Assembly: GCF_003416895.1 (NCBI RefSeq)
Contig: NZ_QVIO01000014.1
Location: 34,981-98,980 of the forward strand
Direction of reading: 5' to 3'
From: Duganella sp. BJB476
GTDB lineage: Bacteria; Pseudomonadota; Gammaproteobacteria; Burkholderiales; Burkholderiaceae_D
Length of the DNA stretch: 64,000 nt
A program made the position numbers and the translations under genes. Within the stretch, counting starts at the first letter, position 1, and every line of letters starts with the position of its first letter. The notes below the pieces were generated by a model, which had not been told where the DNA came from, did not search any database, and was given only the letters and a program-made list of their open reading frames with translations. Below, one piece after another: positions 46,641 to 53,823 of the stretch.

Positions 46641-47267
46641 CCTGGGCGTCAATATCATTTCCTGCCGCTCGCGCCGCATGCTGAATTGGTCCAGGAAATT
46701 ACTGCCCAGCAGAATGATGGGCAAGCCGCTCTCCTGGACGATGGCCTCAAGATTGCGGAGCTCCACCTCGCCGATGCGCATCCTCTCTATATGCACCCGG
46801 AAGACGTTGGCGATGCCGTTTGCCGTCGATGCGGTGCCGGGCTGTCCTTTGCGGTAGTCGATGCCGAAGCGGGTGGCGTCCGTCGCAGGCATCGCGATGT
46901 GGGTGGCGCCGGTATCGACCAGCATCCGCGCATTCATGCCATTGATGCTGCCATTGGTGTAAAACTGGCCGGCGGAGTCCGCACGCAACACCAGCGACTG
47001 GTTCGCGCCGTTCTGCGCCGGATAGCGGCCCATGGCGATCGTCACCGACTTGCCATGCTCGGTGATGGTGGCGCCGTCGTTATGAACGGCCAGCAGTTGA
47101 TGGCCCGGCGCAATGGTGCTGCCGATTGCGTAGGCAGTGGGCTCGCCGCCGTCTACCGTCATCAGCGCGCGATCACGGACTACGCCCACCAGGCTGATAT
47201 TGGCGGCGAAGGCATTTGCGCCGGAAAGGATGAAGCCGGCTGCTAAGGCATAGGTTGGGAAGCGCAT
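46638..47267 (-). CDS. retropepsin-like aspartic protease (TIGR02281-type)
   Basis: The 209-residue protein has a signal peptide (RFPTYALAAGFILSGANAFA). The single-domain aspartic-protease active site is MLVDTGATHIAMPATDATRFG, preceded by GSINGMNARM. The late hydrophobic-Gly motif is IILLGSNFLDQFSMRR. Such proteins act as homodimers, each chain giving one catalytic Asp. The N-terminal 90 residues resemble the oligomerisation or PDZ-less extension of this family. Periplasmic location is inferred. Confidence 0.85.
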   Translation of the reverse strand: MRFPTYALAAGFILSGANAFAANISLVGVVRDRALMTVDGGEPTAYAIGSTIAPGHQLLAVHNDGATITEHGKSVTIAMGRYPAQNGANQSLVLRADSAGQFYTNGSINGMNARMLVDTGATHIAMPATDATRFGIDYRKGQPGTASTANGIANVFRVHIERMRIGEVELRNLEAIVQESGLPIILLGSNFLDQFSMRRERQEMILTPR

Positions 47268-47392
47268 GGTAGTCGGCGGGAAAATGTTGGGAATTACTTA
47301 ATTGCCGCTGAGCATAACATTTTAAGCCGGCTCAAAATGCGCACATCTTCACGCTATTGCCATCGCTATACAGAGTGGCATATTTTGGGCGG

Positions 47393-47568
47393 GCTCTAAA
47401 AGCTCTAAACGCTCTAATTCAGTAGAGATTGAACTAAATCGTTAGAGATCGCTCTAAAAAAGAAGCGCGGCGTAGAAAAAATAGAAAAATTAGAGCCGAG
47501 ATTAGAAAAATTAGAGCGAAGTCTAGCGAATTAGACCGATCTCTAGCGATTTAGAGCTTTTAGAGTCG
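47393..47568 (+). repeat. helically phased TCTAA/TTAGA motif array (probable operator)
   Basis: GCTCTAAA/T occurs at 47393, 47402, 47411 and 47451. The reverse-oriented TTAGAG, TTAGAC or TTAGAA form and the related TCTAGCG follow at 47442, 47490, 47502, 47511, 47522, 47531, 47541, 47551 and 47560. The later motifs are spaced 9-12 bp apart, about one helical turn, and stop just before the ribosome binding site of the next gene. The array is far more AT-rich than its surroundings. The rest of the 311-bp gap (47268-47392) holds the promoter side of the protease gene and nothing else I can identify. Confidence 0.75.
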
Positions 47569-47578
47569 GAGAAAAAAA

Positions 47579-48025
47579 ATGTCCCTCCCTATACCCCTGC
47601 ATCTACCGCACCACGTACTCCAAGGCCTGATAGACCGCACGCGCGAAGGCTGGTTCGGCCCGAAGACCGAAGCCGTGGTGTGCAAGCTGATTCAAGACTG
47701 GATCGCCCGCAGCGGCGCCAGGCCGGAGCTTCCTGAAGACGAACACGACGCCACGCCAAACGCGGTGCATGACGCCAGCAAAGGCTATCAATGGAAGCAG
47801 CTCTTCCTGCCAAACGGCACCGAACTGCGCGCCACCTTTTGCGGCAAAAGCACCTACGCCAAAGTGCAGGACGAAGTCATCATCAGCGACGGCGCCCAGA
47901 CCACGCCATCGCGGCTGGCCAACGCAAGCGGCTGCGGCACGCGCAACGCCTGGCGAGCGATCTGGCTGCGTTTTCCCGGCGAGCGCACATGGAAGCTCGC
48001 CGCTGCCTGCCGCGCGGACGAATAG
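47579..48025 (+). CDS. small ribbon-helix-helix-like protein with RAMA/DUF2924-like C-terminal domain
   Basis: The 148-residue protein starts after GGAG with 7-base spacing. Residues 4-45 fit a ribbon-helix-helix fold: strand (PIPLHLP), helix (HHVLQGLIDRTREG), turn (WFGP) and helix (KTEAVVCKLIQDWIAR). The C-terminal half (GYQWKQLFLPNGTELRATFC, KSTYAKVQDEVIISDGAQTT, PSRLANASG, RNAWRAIWLRFPG) resembles the RAMA or DUF2924-type domain that accompanies DNA-modification and DNA-binding proteins. The phased TCTAA/TTAGA array directly upstream suggests autoregulation. These fold assignments are by eye. Confidence 0.6.
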   Translation: MSLPIPLHLPHHVLQGLIDRTREGWFGPKTEAVVCKLIQDWIARSGARPELPEDEHDATPNAVHDASKGYQWKQLFLPNGTELRATFCGKSTYAKVQDEVIISDGAQTTPSRLANASGCGTRNAWRAIWLRFPGERTWKLAAACRADE

Positions 48026-48031
48026 AGCGCG

Positions 48032-50104
48032 CTACTCGCCGACCGGCACCAAGCGGATGGCCTGGCCGCCGCCGGGGGCCAGCTTGAGCTGCAAGACGGT
48101 CTTGGAGGTGACGCTCTTCTTCTCGATGACGATATCGAAGCGGTGGCTGTTGCGGTAGTCGGCGTGCTCGCCGTCGCGGTAGATCTCGGCGGTGTAGCGC
48201 TTGCCGGCGTCGAGGAAGGACAGCGGCAGCGACAAGGTGCGCGCCGCGCCGTCCGTCACCGAGCCGACATACCAGTTATCCGAGTGACGGTCCTTGCGGG
48301 CGATGGTCGCGTATTCGCCCACCGCGCCATGCAGCACGCGCGTGTCGGCCCAGTCGGTCGGCACGTCCTTGATGAATTTGAACGGACCCGGATACTTCTC
48401 GTAGTTCTCGATCAGGTCCGCCGCCATCACCACCGGCGAGTAGATCACCACGAAGCTGGCCAGCTGCTTGGCCTGCGTCGAGTTGATCGGCCGGCCCTTC
48501 ACGCCTTCCAGGCTCAGGATGCCCGGCGTGTAGTCCATCGGCCCGCTCAGCATGCGCGTGAACACCAGGTTCGCTTCATGATCGACGCCGTTGATCGGAT
48601 TGCCCCAGGCGTTGTACTCCATGCCCCGCGCACCCTCGCGTGAAATCCAGTTCGGATAGGTGCGGCGCAAGCCGGTGTCCTTGACCGGTTCGTGCGTGTC
48701 GATCGCCAGCTTGTAGCGCGCCGCCTCCGTCACCGCCTTCAGGTAGTGCCGCACGCCCTCCTGCGAATCGGTAAAGCCGTAGTGCGCGCCGCCGCCGGCG
48801 CTGCGGAACTGCGCCGTGCCGGCATCCGTCACGTAGCCGGACTTGATGCTGTCCACGCCCAGCTTGGCATACAGCTGATAGCCCGCATCCATCTGCTCCT
48901 CGTAGTGCGCGGCGTTGCCGCCGGTCTCGTGATGGCCGATCAGGCGCACGCCCTTGCCGATGGCGTAGGCGCTGGCCGCCGCCAGATCGAAGTCGGGATA
49001 CGACTGCGTGAAGCTGAACTCAGTACCGTCACCGTACCACTTGCCGTCCCATCCCACGTTCCAGCCTTCCACCAGCACGCCGCGGAAGCCGTTGCTGGCG
49101 GCGAAGTCGATATAGCGTTTGGTGTTCTCCGTGGTGGCGCCGTGCTTGGCGCCCGCGCCCCAGGTGGTGCGCTCCAGATGCATCTCCCACCACACGCCGA
49201 CAAACTTGGACGGATGCACCCACGATACGTCGCCCAGCCGGTTCGGCTCATTCAGGTTCAGGATCAGGTCCGACATGTACAGCCCCGCCGCGCTGTCGGC
49301 GATCTGCATGGTGCGCCACGGCGTGGTGAACGCGCCCGTCCGCTCGACCGGCGCGCCGGTGGCCGACGGCGTCAGGTGCGCGCGCAGCTTCTGGCCTTCC
49401 ACCTTGCGCAGCCACATCGACGCATAGTCCACCAGCGCCGCCTCGTGGAAGGCGATGTGGGTGCCGTCCCTGGTGCGTATCGTCAGCGGCGTGTTGGCCA
49501 TGCCCACTTCGCTCAGCGGTGTTTTGGTGACCGGATATTCCAGCGCGGCCATCTCGCCGGCCGGCTGCCACCACGCCGTGGCCGGCGCGGCGACGACGAA
49601 TTCGGTCAGCTCGTCGGCGATGCGCGTTTGCGGCAACTGCGGCTGCTCCGGCAGTTCGTAGCGGAAGCCGACGCCGTCGTCGAACACGCGGAACACCAGC
49701 GCCATGCGGCGGTCGTGCTGCGCCTTCTGCACCAGCTCCAGCCGCAGCTCGCGGTAATGATTGCGCACGTAGCGGCGCTCGCCCCACGGCTGTTCCCAGG
49801 TGTCGTCATGCTCGCTCACCGCCTGTCCGGCCAGCGAGAAGCCGCCGTCCAGCTGCGGCGCGTTGGCCAGCACAAAGCCCAGCCGCGACGGCGCGATCAG
49901 GGCCTTGCCGTTGCGCCGCACCTGGTACGCCAGCCGGCCGTCGCCACTCAATTGCAGCGACACGCTGATCCTCTGGTCGGGCGAGGCGACGGTGGCCAGG
50001 GTGTCGTCGGCGCGGGCCGACGCGGCGCAGGCGGCCAGCAGCAGGAGCGCGATGGCGCGGCGGGAGTGGGGCAGGAGGGACACCGGTGGTTTCCTTGATC
50101 GCAT
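48032..50104 (-). CDS. glycoside hydrolase family 97 protein (alpha-glucosidase/galactosidase type)
   Basis: The 690-residue exported enzyme has a signal peptide (AIALLLLAACAASARADD). The GH97 layout is clear: an N-terminal beta-sandwich (VSVSLQ-type strands, VFRVFDDGVGFRYELP), then a TIM barrel with YIDFAASNGFRGVLVEGWNVGWDGKW, GVRLIGHHETGGN, GVDSIKSGYVTDAG and YKLAIDTHEPVKDTGLRRTYPNW. A C-terminal beta domain ends the protein. Family members are calcium-dependent inverting alpha-glucosidases (SusB) or retaining alpha-galactosidases. I cannot tell which class with certainty. No SusC/SusD genes are present. The gene stands alone. Confidence 0.9.
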   Translation of the reverse strand: MRSRKPPVSLLPHSRRAIALLLLAACAASARADDTLATVASPDQRISVSLQLSGDGRLAYQVRRNGKALIAPSRLGFVLANAPQLDGGFSLAGQAVSEHDDTWEQPWGERRYVRNHYRELRLELVQKAQHDRRMALVFRVFDDGVGFRYELPEQPQLPQTRIADELTEFVVAAPATAWWQPAGEMAALEYPVTKTPLSEVGMANTPLTIRTRDGTHIAFHEAALVDYASMWLRKVEGQKLRAHLTPSATGAPVERTGAFTTPWRTMQIADSAAGLYMSDLILNLNEPNRLGDVSWVHPSKFVGVWWEMHLERTTWGAGAKHGATTENTKRYIDFAASNGFRGVLVEGWNVGWDGKWYGDGTEFSFTQSYPDFDLAAASAYAIGKGVRLIGHHETGGNAAHYEEQMDAGYQLYAKLGVDSIKSGYVTDAGTAQFRSAGGGAHYGFTDSQEGVRHYLKAVTEAARYKLAIDTHEPVKDTGLRRTYPNWISREGARGMEYNAWGNPINGVDHEANLVFTRMLSGPMDYTPGILSLEGVKGRPINSTQAKQLASFVVIYSPVVMAADLIENYEKYPGPFKFIKDVPTDWADTRVLHGAVGEYATIARKDRHSDNWYVGSVTDGAARTLSLPLSFLDAGKRYTAEIYRDGEHADYRNSHRFDIVIEKKSVTSKTVLQLKLAPGGGQAIRLVPVGE

Positions 50105-50124
50105 GATAGGGACCGTACATCATG

Positions 50125-50162
50125 CCAGAAAACCAAACACGCCAGCCGCAAGGGCTGGCGTT
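50125..50162 (-). terminator. terminator of the AcpA-like phosphatase gene
   Basis: On the plus strand ACGCCAGCC (50139-50147) pairs with GGCTGGCGT (50153-50161). On the minus strand the stem is followed by GTTTGGTTTT, a T-rich tail in the right place after the stop at 50182. Confidence 0.7.
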
Positions 50163-50181
50163 GATGCCGCGCGGGCGGCGC

Positions 50182-52308
50182 TTACTCTTGCGGGGTCAGT
50201 GCCAGCGCGGAGCTGAAGTCGCCCATCGGCTTGGCGCCGTTGGCGGCCAGCGCCTTGTCGCGGGTGCTCAGGCCATCGAGCAGCGGCAGGTTGAAGCGGC
50301 GGGTGATGGCGCGCAGGATCGAGGCCGAGTCATACTGGGTGTGGTCCACGCCCTTCTTCACGTACGGCGAGACGATGATGGCCGGCACGCGCGTGCCCGG
50401 ACCCCACTTGTCGCCCTTCGGCGGGCTGGCGTGGTCGTAGAAGCCGCCGTTCTCGTCGTAGGTGACGATGACCAGCATGTTCTTCCACTGCGGGCTCTTC
50501 TTCAGCTTGGCGATGACGTCGGCGATGTGGGCGTCGCCGTCGGCCACGCTGGCGTAGCCGGCGTGCTGGTTCAGGTTACCCTGCGGCTTGTAGAAGGCCA
50601 CCGGCGGCAAGGTGCCGTTGGCGGCGTCGGCCACGAACTGGCTGTCGTAGTCCTTCAGGTGGGCCGCGCGGTAGGCCGGGTTCTTCACCGGGTCCATATT
50701 GGCGAAGTAGTTGAACGGCTGGTGGTGGAACTGGAAGTTGGGCGGATTGGTGATCGCGCCGCGGGTGGCACCGGTGGTGGCGGCGGTGGTGTCCTTCCAG
50801 GCGCCGGCGTACCAGGCCCAGTCGATGTTCTTGCCGGTCAGCAGATCGCCGATGTTCTTCTGCGTCTGCGGCGGCAGCGTGTTGGACTTGCTGGTGTCGG
50901 CGTACAGGTGGGTGCTGTCGTCGGCGGCGTAGCTGTTGCTGCTCGGCTGGTACGGCGGCTGCATGGTGTTGACCGCGTAGAACATGCCGGTCGCGTCGGC
51001 CGGCGTGATGGCGCCGTCGTTGGCGTAGGCCGGCGCGCCATTGAGCACGCTGGCCGGCGCGCTGGCCGACGGCGTCAGGCGCACGAAGTTGCCCTTGGCG
51101 TCGACGTCGATCTTGGCGATCGATCCCTTGGCCACCGAGGTGTCGGCGTTCGGGTACTGCGGCGCGCAGGCGCAGATCAGGTACTGGTGGGTCAGGAAGG
51201 AGCCGCCGAAGGCGCCGATGTACAGGTTGTCGGCCAGCGCGTACTGCTTGGCGATGTCCCACATCTTCATCTTGCTGCCGTCGTAGTAGCCCATGGTCAG
51301 GCCGCCGGCGTCGGAGTAGGCCGCGAACTTGTCGTTGGCGCCGCCGTTGATCTGCATCTGGTTGTTGTAGAAGCGGTGCACCAGGTCACGCGTGATGACC
51401 GATTGGCCCATGTACAGCGGGCTGTTGACGTCGTCGATCTGGAACGGCTTGTTGGCCATGCCCACCGTCTGCGCCTGCGTGATCACCACGCTCTGGCCGG
51501 CGGCCGCCATGCCGCCCCAGGTCGGCGGCAGGGCCGGCAGGGTGCTGTTGTCGTAGTCCTTCTGCGGCACGTAGGCGCTGGTCGAGGCCGGGTTCACGCC
51601 CGGCACGCCGTTAGCGCCCGGGAACAGGCCGTACAGATTGTCGAAGCCGCGGTTTTCCGCGTAGATGACGACGATGTTCTTGATGTTGTTGAGCGCCAGG
51701 CCGGCGTTGAGCGTGGCGGCGATGTCGGCCGGCGCGGCCAGCGCGCTGGCGGCGGCGATGACGTCGGTCACGCTGGCGTTCTCGGCCTTGAGCTTGGCCT
51801 GGTCGTCGCCGCCGACCTTGTTGATGTCGGCGACCAGGTTGGCTTCGGCCACGCCCAGCTTGGCGGCCAGCTTGCTGCTGGCGGCGGCGAAGTCGCCGCC
51901 GTTGGCGTCCATCAGCGTGACCAGCTCGGTGGTGATGGCGCTGACCACGCCGGTGTGGCCGTTCGGCGCGCGCAGCAGCAGCTTCTGGGTGACCTTGGCG
52001 CCGGCGTCGCCGACGGCGTCGTGGCGGATGGCGTCGGTGCCGACCGTGACCAGCAGCGCGCCGGTGCTGGTGCCGGTGATGGTGTAGCTGCCGTCGGCGC
52101 CGGTGCGCACGGACGACGAGCCGCTGTCGCAGGTCAGCTTGGCGCTGGTGCTTTCCAGGCAGACCACGGCGTTTTCATAATAGCTGCCGACCACTTGGCC
52201 CTTGATCGCGGGCACGTTGTCGGAGGAGCTGCCGCAGGCGACCAGGCCGGCGCCCAGGCCGATCGACATCAGCATCAGGGGCAACGGGCGCATCGGGTTC
52301 AGTTTCAT
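50182..52308 (-). CDS. AcpA/phospholipase C-family phosphoesterase lipoprotein
   Basis: The 708-residue protein starts with a lipoprotein signal (MLMSIGLGAGLVACGSSSDN, Cys near 25). A 170-residue N-terminal extension follows that contains a carboxypeptidase-regulatory-like beta fold (KGQVVGSYYENAVVCLES, DGSYTITGT). The phosphoesterase core starts NIKNIVVIYAENRGFDNLYG, the AcpA signature with the catalytic region. It includes VTYDENGGFYDHASPPKG and HTQYDSASILRAITRRF. It probably releases phosphate from esters in the periplasm or at the cell surface. It is divergent from the di-heme peroxidase gene. Confidence 0.88.
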   Translation of the reverse strand: MKLNPMRPLPLMLMSIGLGAGLVACGSSSDNVPAIKGQVVGSYYENAVVCLESTSAKLTCDSGSSSVRTGADGSYTITGTSTGALLVTVGTDAIRHDAVGDAGAKVTQKLLLRAPNGHTGVVSAITTELVTLMDANGGDFAAASSKLAAKLGVAEANLVADINKVGGDDQAKLKAENASVTDVIAAASALAAPADIAATLNAGLALNNIKNIVVIYAENRGFDNLYGLFPGANGVPGVNPASTSAYVPQKDYDNSTLPALPPTWGGMAAAGQSVVITQAQTVGMANKPFQIDDVNSPLYMGQSVITRDLVHRFYNNQMQINGGANDKFAAYSDAGGLTMGYYDGSKMKMWDIAKQYALADNLYIGAFGGSFLTHQYLICACAPQYPNADTSVAKGSIAKIDVDAKGNFVRLTPSASAPASVLNGAPAYANDGAITPADATGMFYAVNTMQPPYQPSSNSYAADDSTHLYADTSKSNTLPPQTQKNIGDLLTGKNIDWAWYAGAWKDTTAATTGATRGAITNPPNFQFHHQPFNYFANMDPVKNPAYRAAHLKDYDSQFVADAANGTLPPVAFYKPQGNLNQHAGYASVADGDAHIADVIAKLKKSPQWKNMLVIVTYDENGGFYDHASPPKGDKWGPGTRVPAIIVSPYVKKGVDHTQYDSASILRAITRRFNLPLLDGLSTRDKALAANGAKPMGDFSSALALTPQE

Positions 52309-52446
52309 GTTCTTGCCTTGTAGAGTGGGTATTAAAGCGCCTCATGCTAGTTTTGAAATATTTCAGGGTGATGAAATTGCATGTTTCGCTTTGTATCCTT
52401 TCCCATCTGTCATGTAGCGGTCATTTCACGCTGCTAGGCTAGCCGC

Positions 52447-53718
52447 ATGAAAAAGATTGTCGTTGTCCTCGCCGCCGCGCTGCTGGCGGCCTGCCAGAAA
52501 CCGCCCGCCGCGCCTGCTGCCTCTGCCGCCCCTGCCGCCCCTGCCGCCGCCTACGCCCCGCTGCAGCACCAGCCCAGCGTGCCGGTGCTGACGGCGCTGG
52601 GCCGCGCCATGTTCCACGAGACCAGCTTGTCGGCGTCCGGCCGGCATAGCTGCGCCAGCTGCCACAGTCCCGACAACGCCTACAGCCCGGCCAACCGGCT
52701 GGCGGTACAGCTGGGCGGCGGCGACGGCGCCACGCAAGGCACGCGCGCCGCGCCGTCGCTGAAGTATCTGCAGACGGTGCCGCCGTTCAGCGAGCACTAT
52801 CACGACGACGACGGCGACGACAGCGTCGACGCCGGCCCGACCGGCGGCTACGACTGGGACGGCCGCGCGCGCTCGGCGCACGAGCAGGCGCGCGGGCCGT
52901 TGCTGTCGCCGCGCGAGATGGGCAATCAGGACGACGCGGCGGTGGTGGCCAGGCTGCGCGCCGGCCCGCTGGCGCCGCAGTTCCGCCAGGCCTTCGGCAA
53001 CGACATCTTCGACCATCCGGACGCCGCCATGCGCGCCGCGCTGATGGCGCTGGAAGTGTTCCAGGAGAGCCCGGCCGATTTCTACCCCTACACCAGCAAG
53101 TACGACGCCTACCTGCGCCAGCAGGCCACGCTGACGCCGCAGGAGGCGCGCGGCCTGGCGCTGTTCAACGACGAGGCCAAGGGCAATTGCGCGTCCTGCC
53201 ACATCAGCAAGATCGCGCAGGGCGGGGCCTTCCCGCAGTTCACCGACTACGGCCTGATCAACCTGGGCGTGCCGCGCAACGGCAAGCTGGCGGTCAACGC
53301 CGATCCCAAGTATTTCGACCTCGGCCTGTGCGGCCCGGACCGCACCGACCTGAGCGAGCACCGCGAATACTGCGGCCGTTTCCGCACGCCGTCCCTGCGC
53401 AACGTGGCGCTGCGCAAGGTCTACTTCCACAACGGCAGCTTCGACAGCCTGGAGCAGGTGCTGCGTTTCTACGTGCAGCGCGACACGGCGCCGCAGAAAT
53501 GGTATCCGCGCAAGGCCGACGGCAGCATCCACAAGTTCGACGACCAGCCGGCCGGCATGGACGCCAACGTCAACATGGAAGCGCCGTTCGGCGGCCGGCC
53601 CGGCGCCAGGCCGGCGCTGAACGACAAGGAAATCGCCGACGTGGTGGCCTTCCTGCACACGCTGACCGACGGCTACCCCGGGGTCAAGTCTGACATTCGG
53701 ACAGGAGCTCAGCGGTAG
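52447..53718 (+). CDS. di-heme cytochrome c peroxidase-like protein
   Basis: This 423-residue exported protein starts KKIVVVLAAALLAACQKPP, a lipoprotein-type signal, followed by an Ala/Pro-rich linker. Two heme c sites CASCH lie near residues 69-73 and 248-252. GRAMFHETSLSASGRHSCASCH, PSLRNVALRKVYFHNGSF and LEQVLRFYVQRD are typical of the MauG/CCP family. The last residues (GVKSDIRTGAQR) are encoded by the left part of an inverted-repeat element (53680-53765), so the native C-terminus seems to have been replaced. The neighbouring AcpA-like gene is divergent, a pairing I recall from related bacteria. Confidence 0.88.
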   Translation: MKKIVVVLAAALLAACQKPPAAPAASAAPAAPAAAYAPLQHQPSVPVLTALGRAMFHETSLSASGRHSCASCHSPDNAYSPANRLAVQLGGGDGATQGTRAAPSLKYLQTVPPFSEHYHDDDGDDSVDAGPTGGYDWDGRARSAHEQARGPLLSPREMGNQDDAAVVARLRAGPLAPQFRQAFGNDIFDHPDAAMRAALMALEVFQESPADFYPYTSKYDAYLRQQATLTPQEARGLALFNDEAKGNCASCHISKIAQGGAFPQFTDYGLINLGVPRNGKLAVNADPKYFDLGLCGPDRTDLSEHREYCGRFRTPSLRNVALRKVYFHNGSFDSLEQVLRFYVQRDTAPQKWYPRKADGSIHKFDDQPAGMDANVNMEAPFGGRPGARPALNDKEIADVVAFLHTLTDGYPGVKSDIRTGAQR

Positions 53719-53765
53719 CGACTGACAACGGCAGGGCTCGTGTCCGAATGTCAGACTTGACCCCC
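53680..53765. repeat. REP-like palindromic element overlapping the peroxidase 3' end
   Basis: GGGGTCAAGTCTGACATTCG plus GACA (24 bp, 53680-53703) is repeated in perfect inverted form at 53741-53764. The inner parts (ACAGGAGCTC and GGGCTCGTGT) continue the pairing imperfectly. The element forms a long hairpin that may also terminate the peroxidase transcript. Its structure is that of REP/BIME-type elements moved by REP-associated transposases; none is encoded in the window. Confidence 0.8.
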
Positions 53766-53823
53766 GACTGTAATTAGCAAATTTGTCATAGAATGCGGGA
53801 TTCGCTTTTTATAGACATTGCCC

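Noticed and set aside
47393..47568. CRISPR array or plasmid-type iteron origin at the TCTAA/TTAGA motifs
   Set aside because: The motifs are only 6-8 bp, occur in both orientations and have no unique spacers. No Cas or replication initiator gene is nearby.
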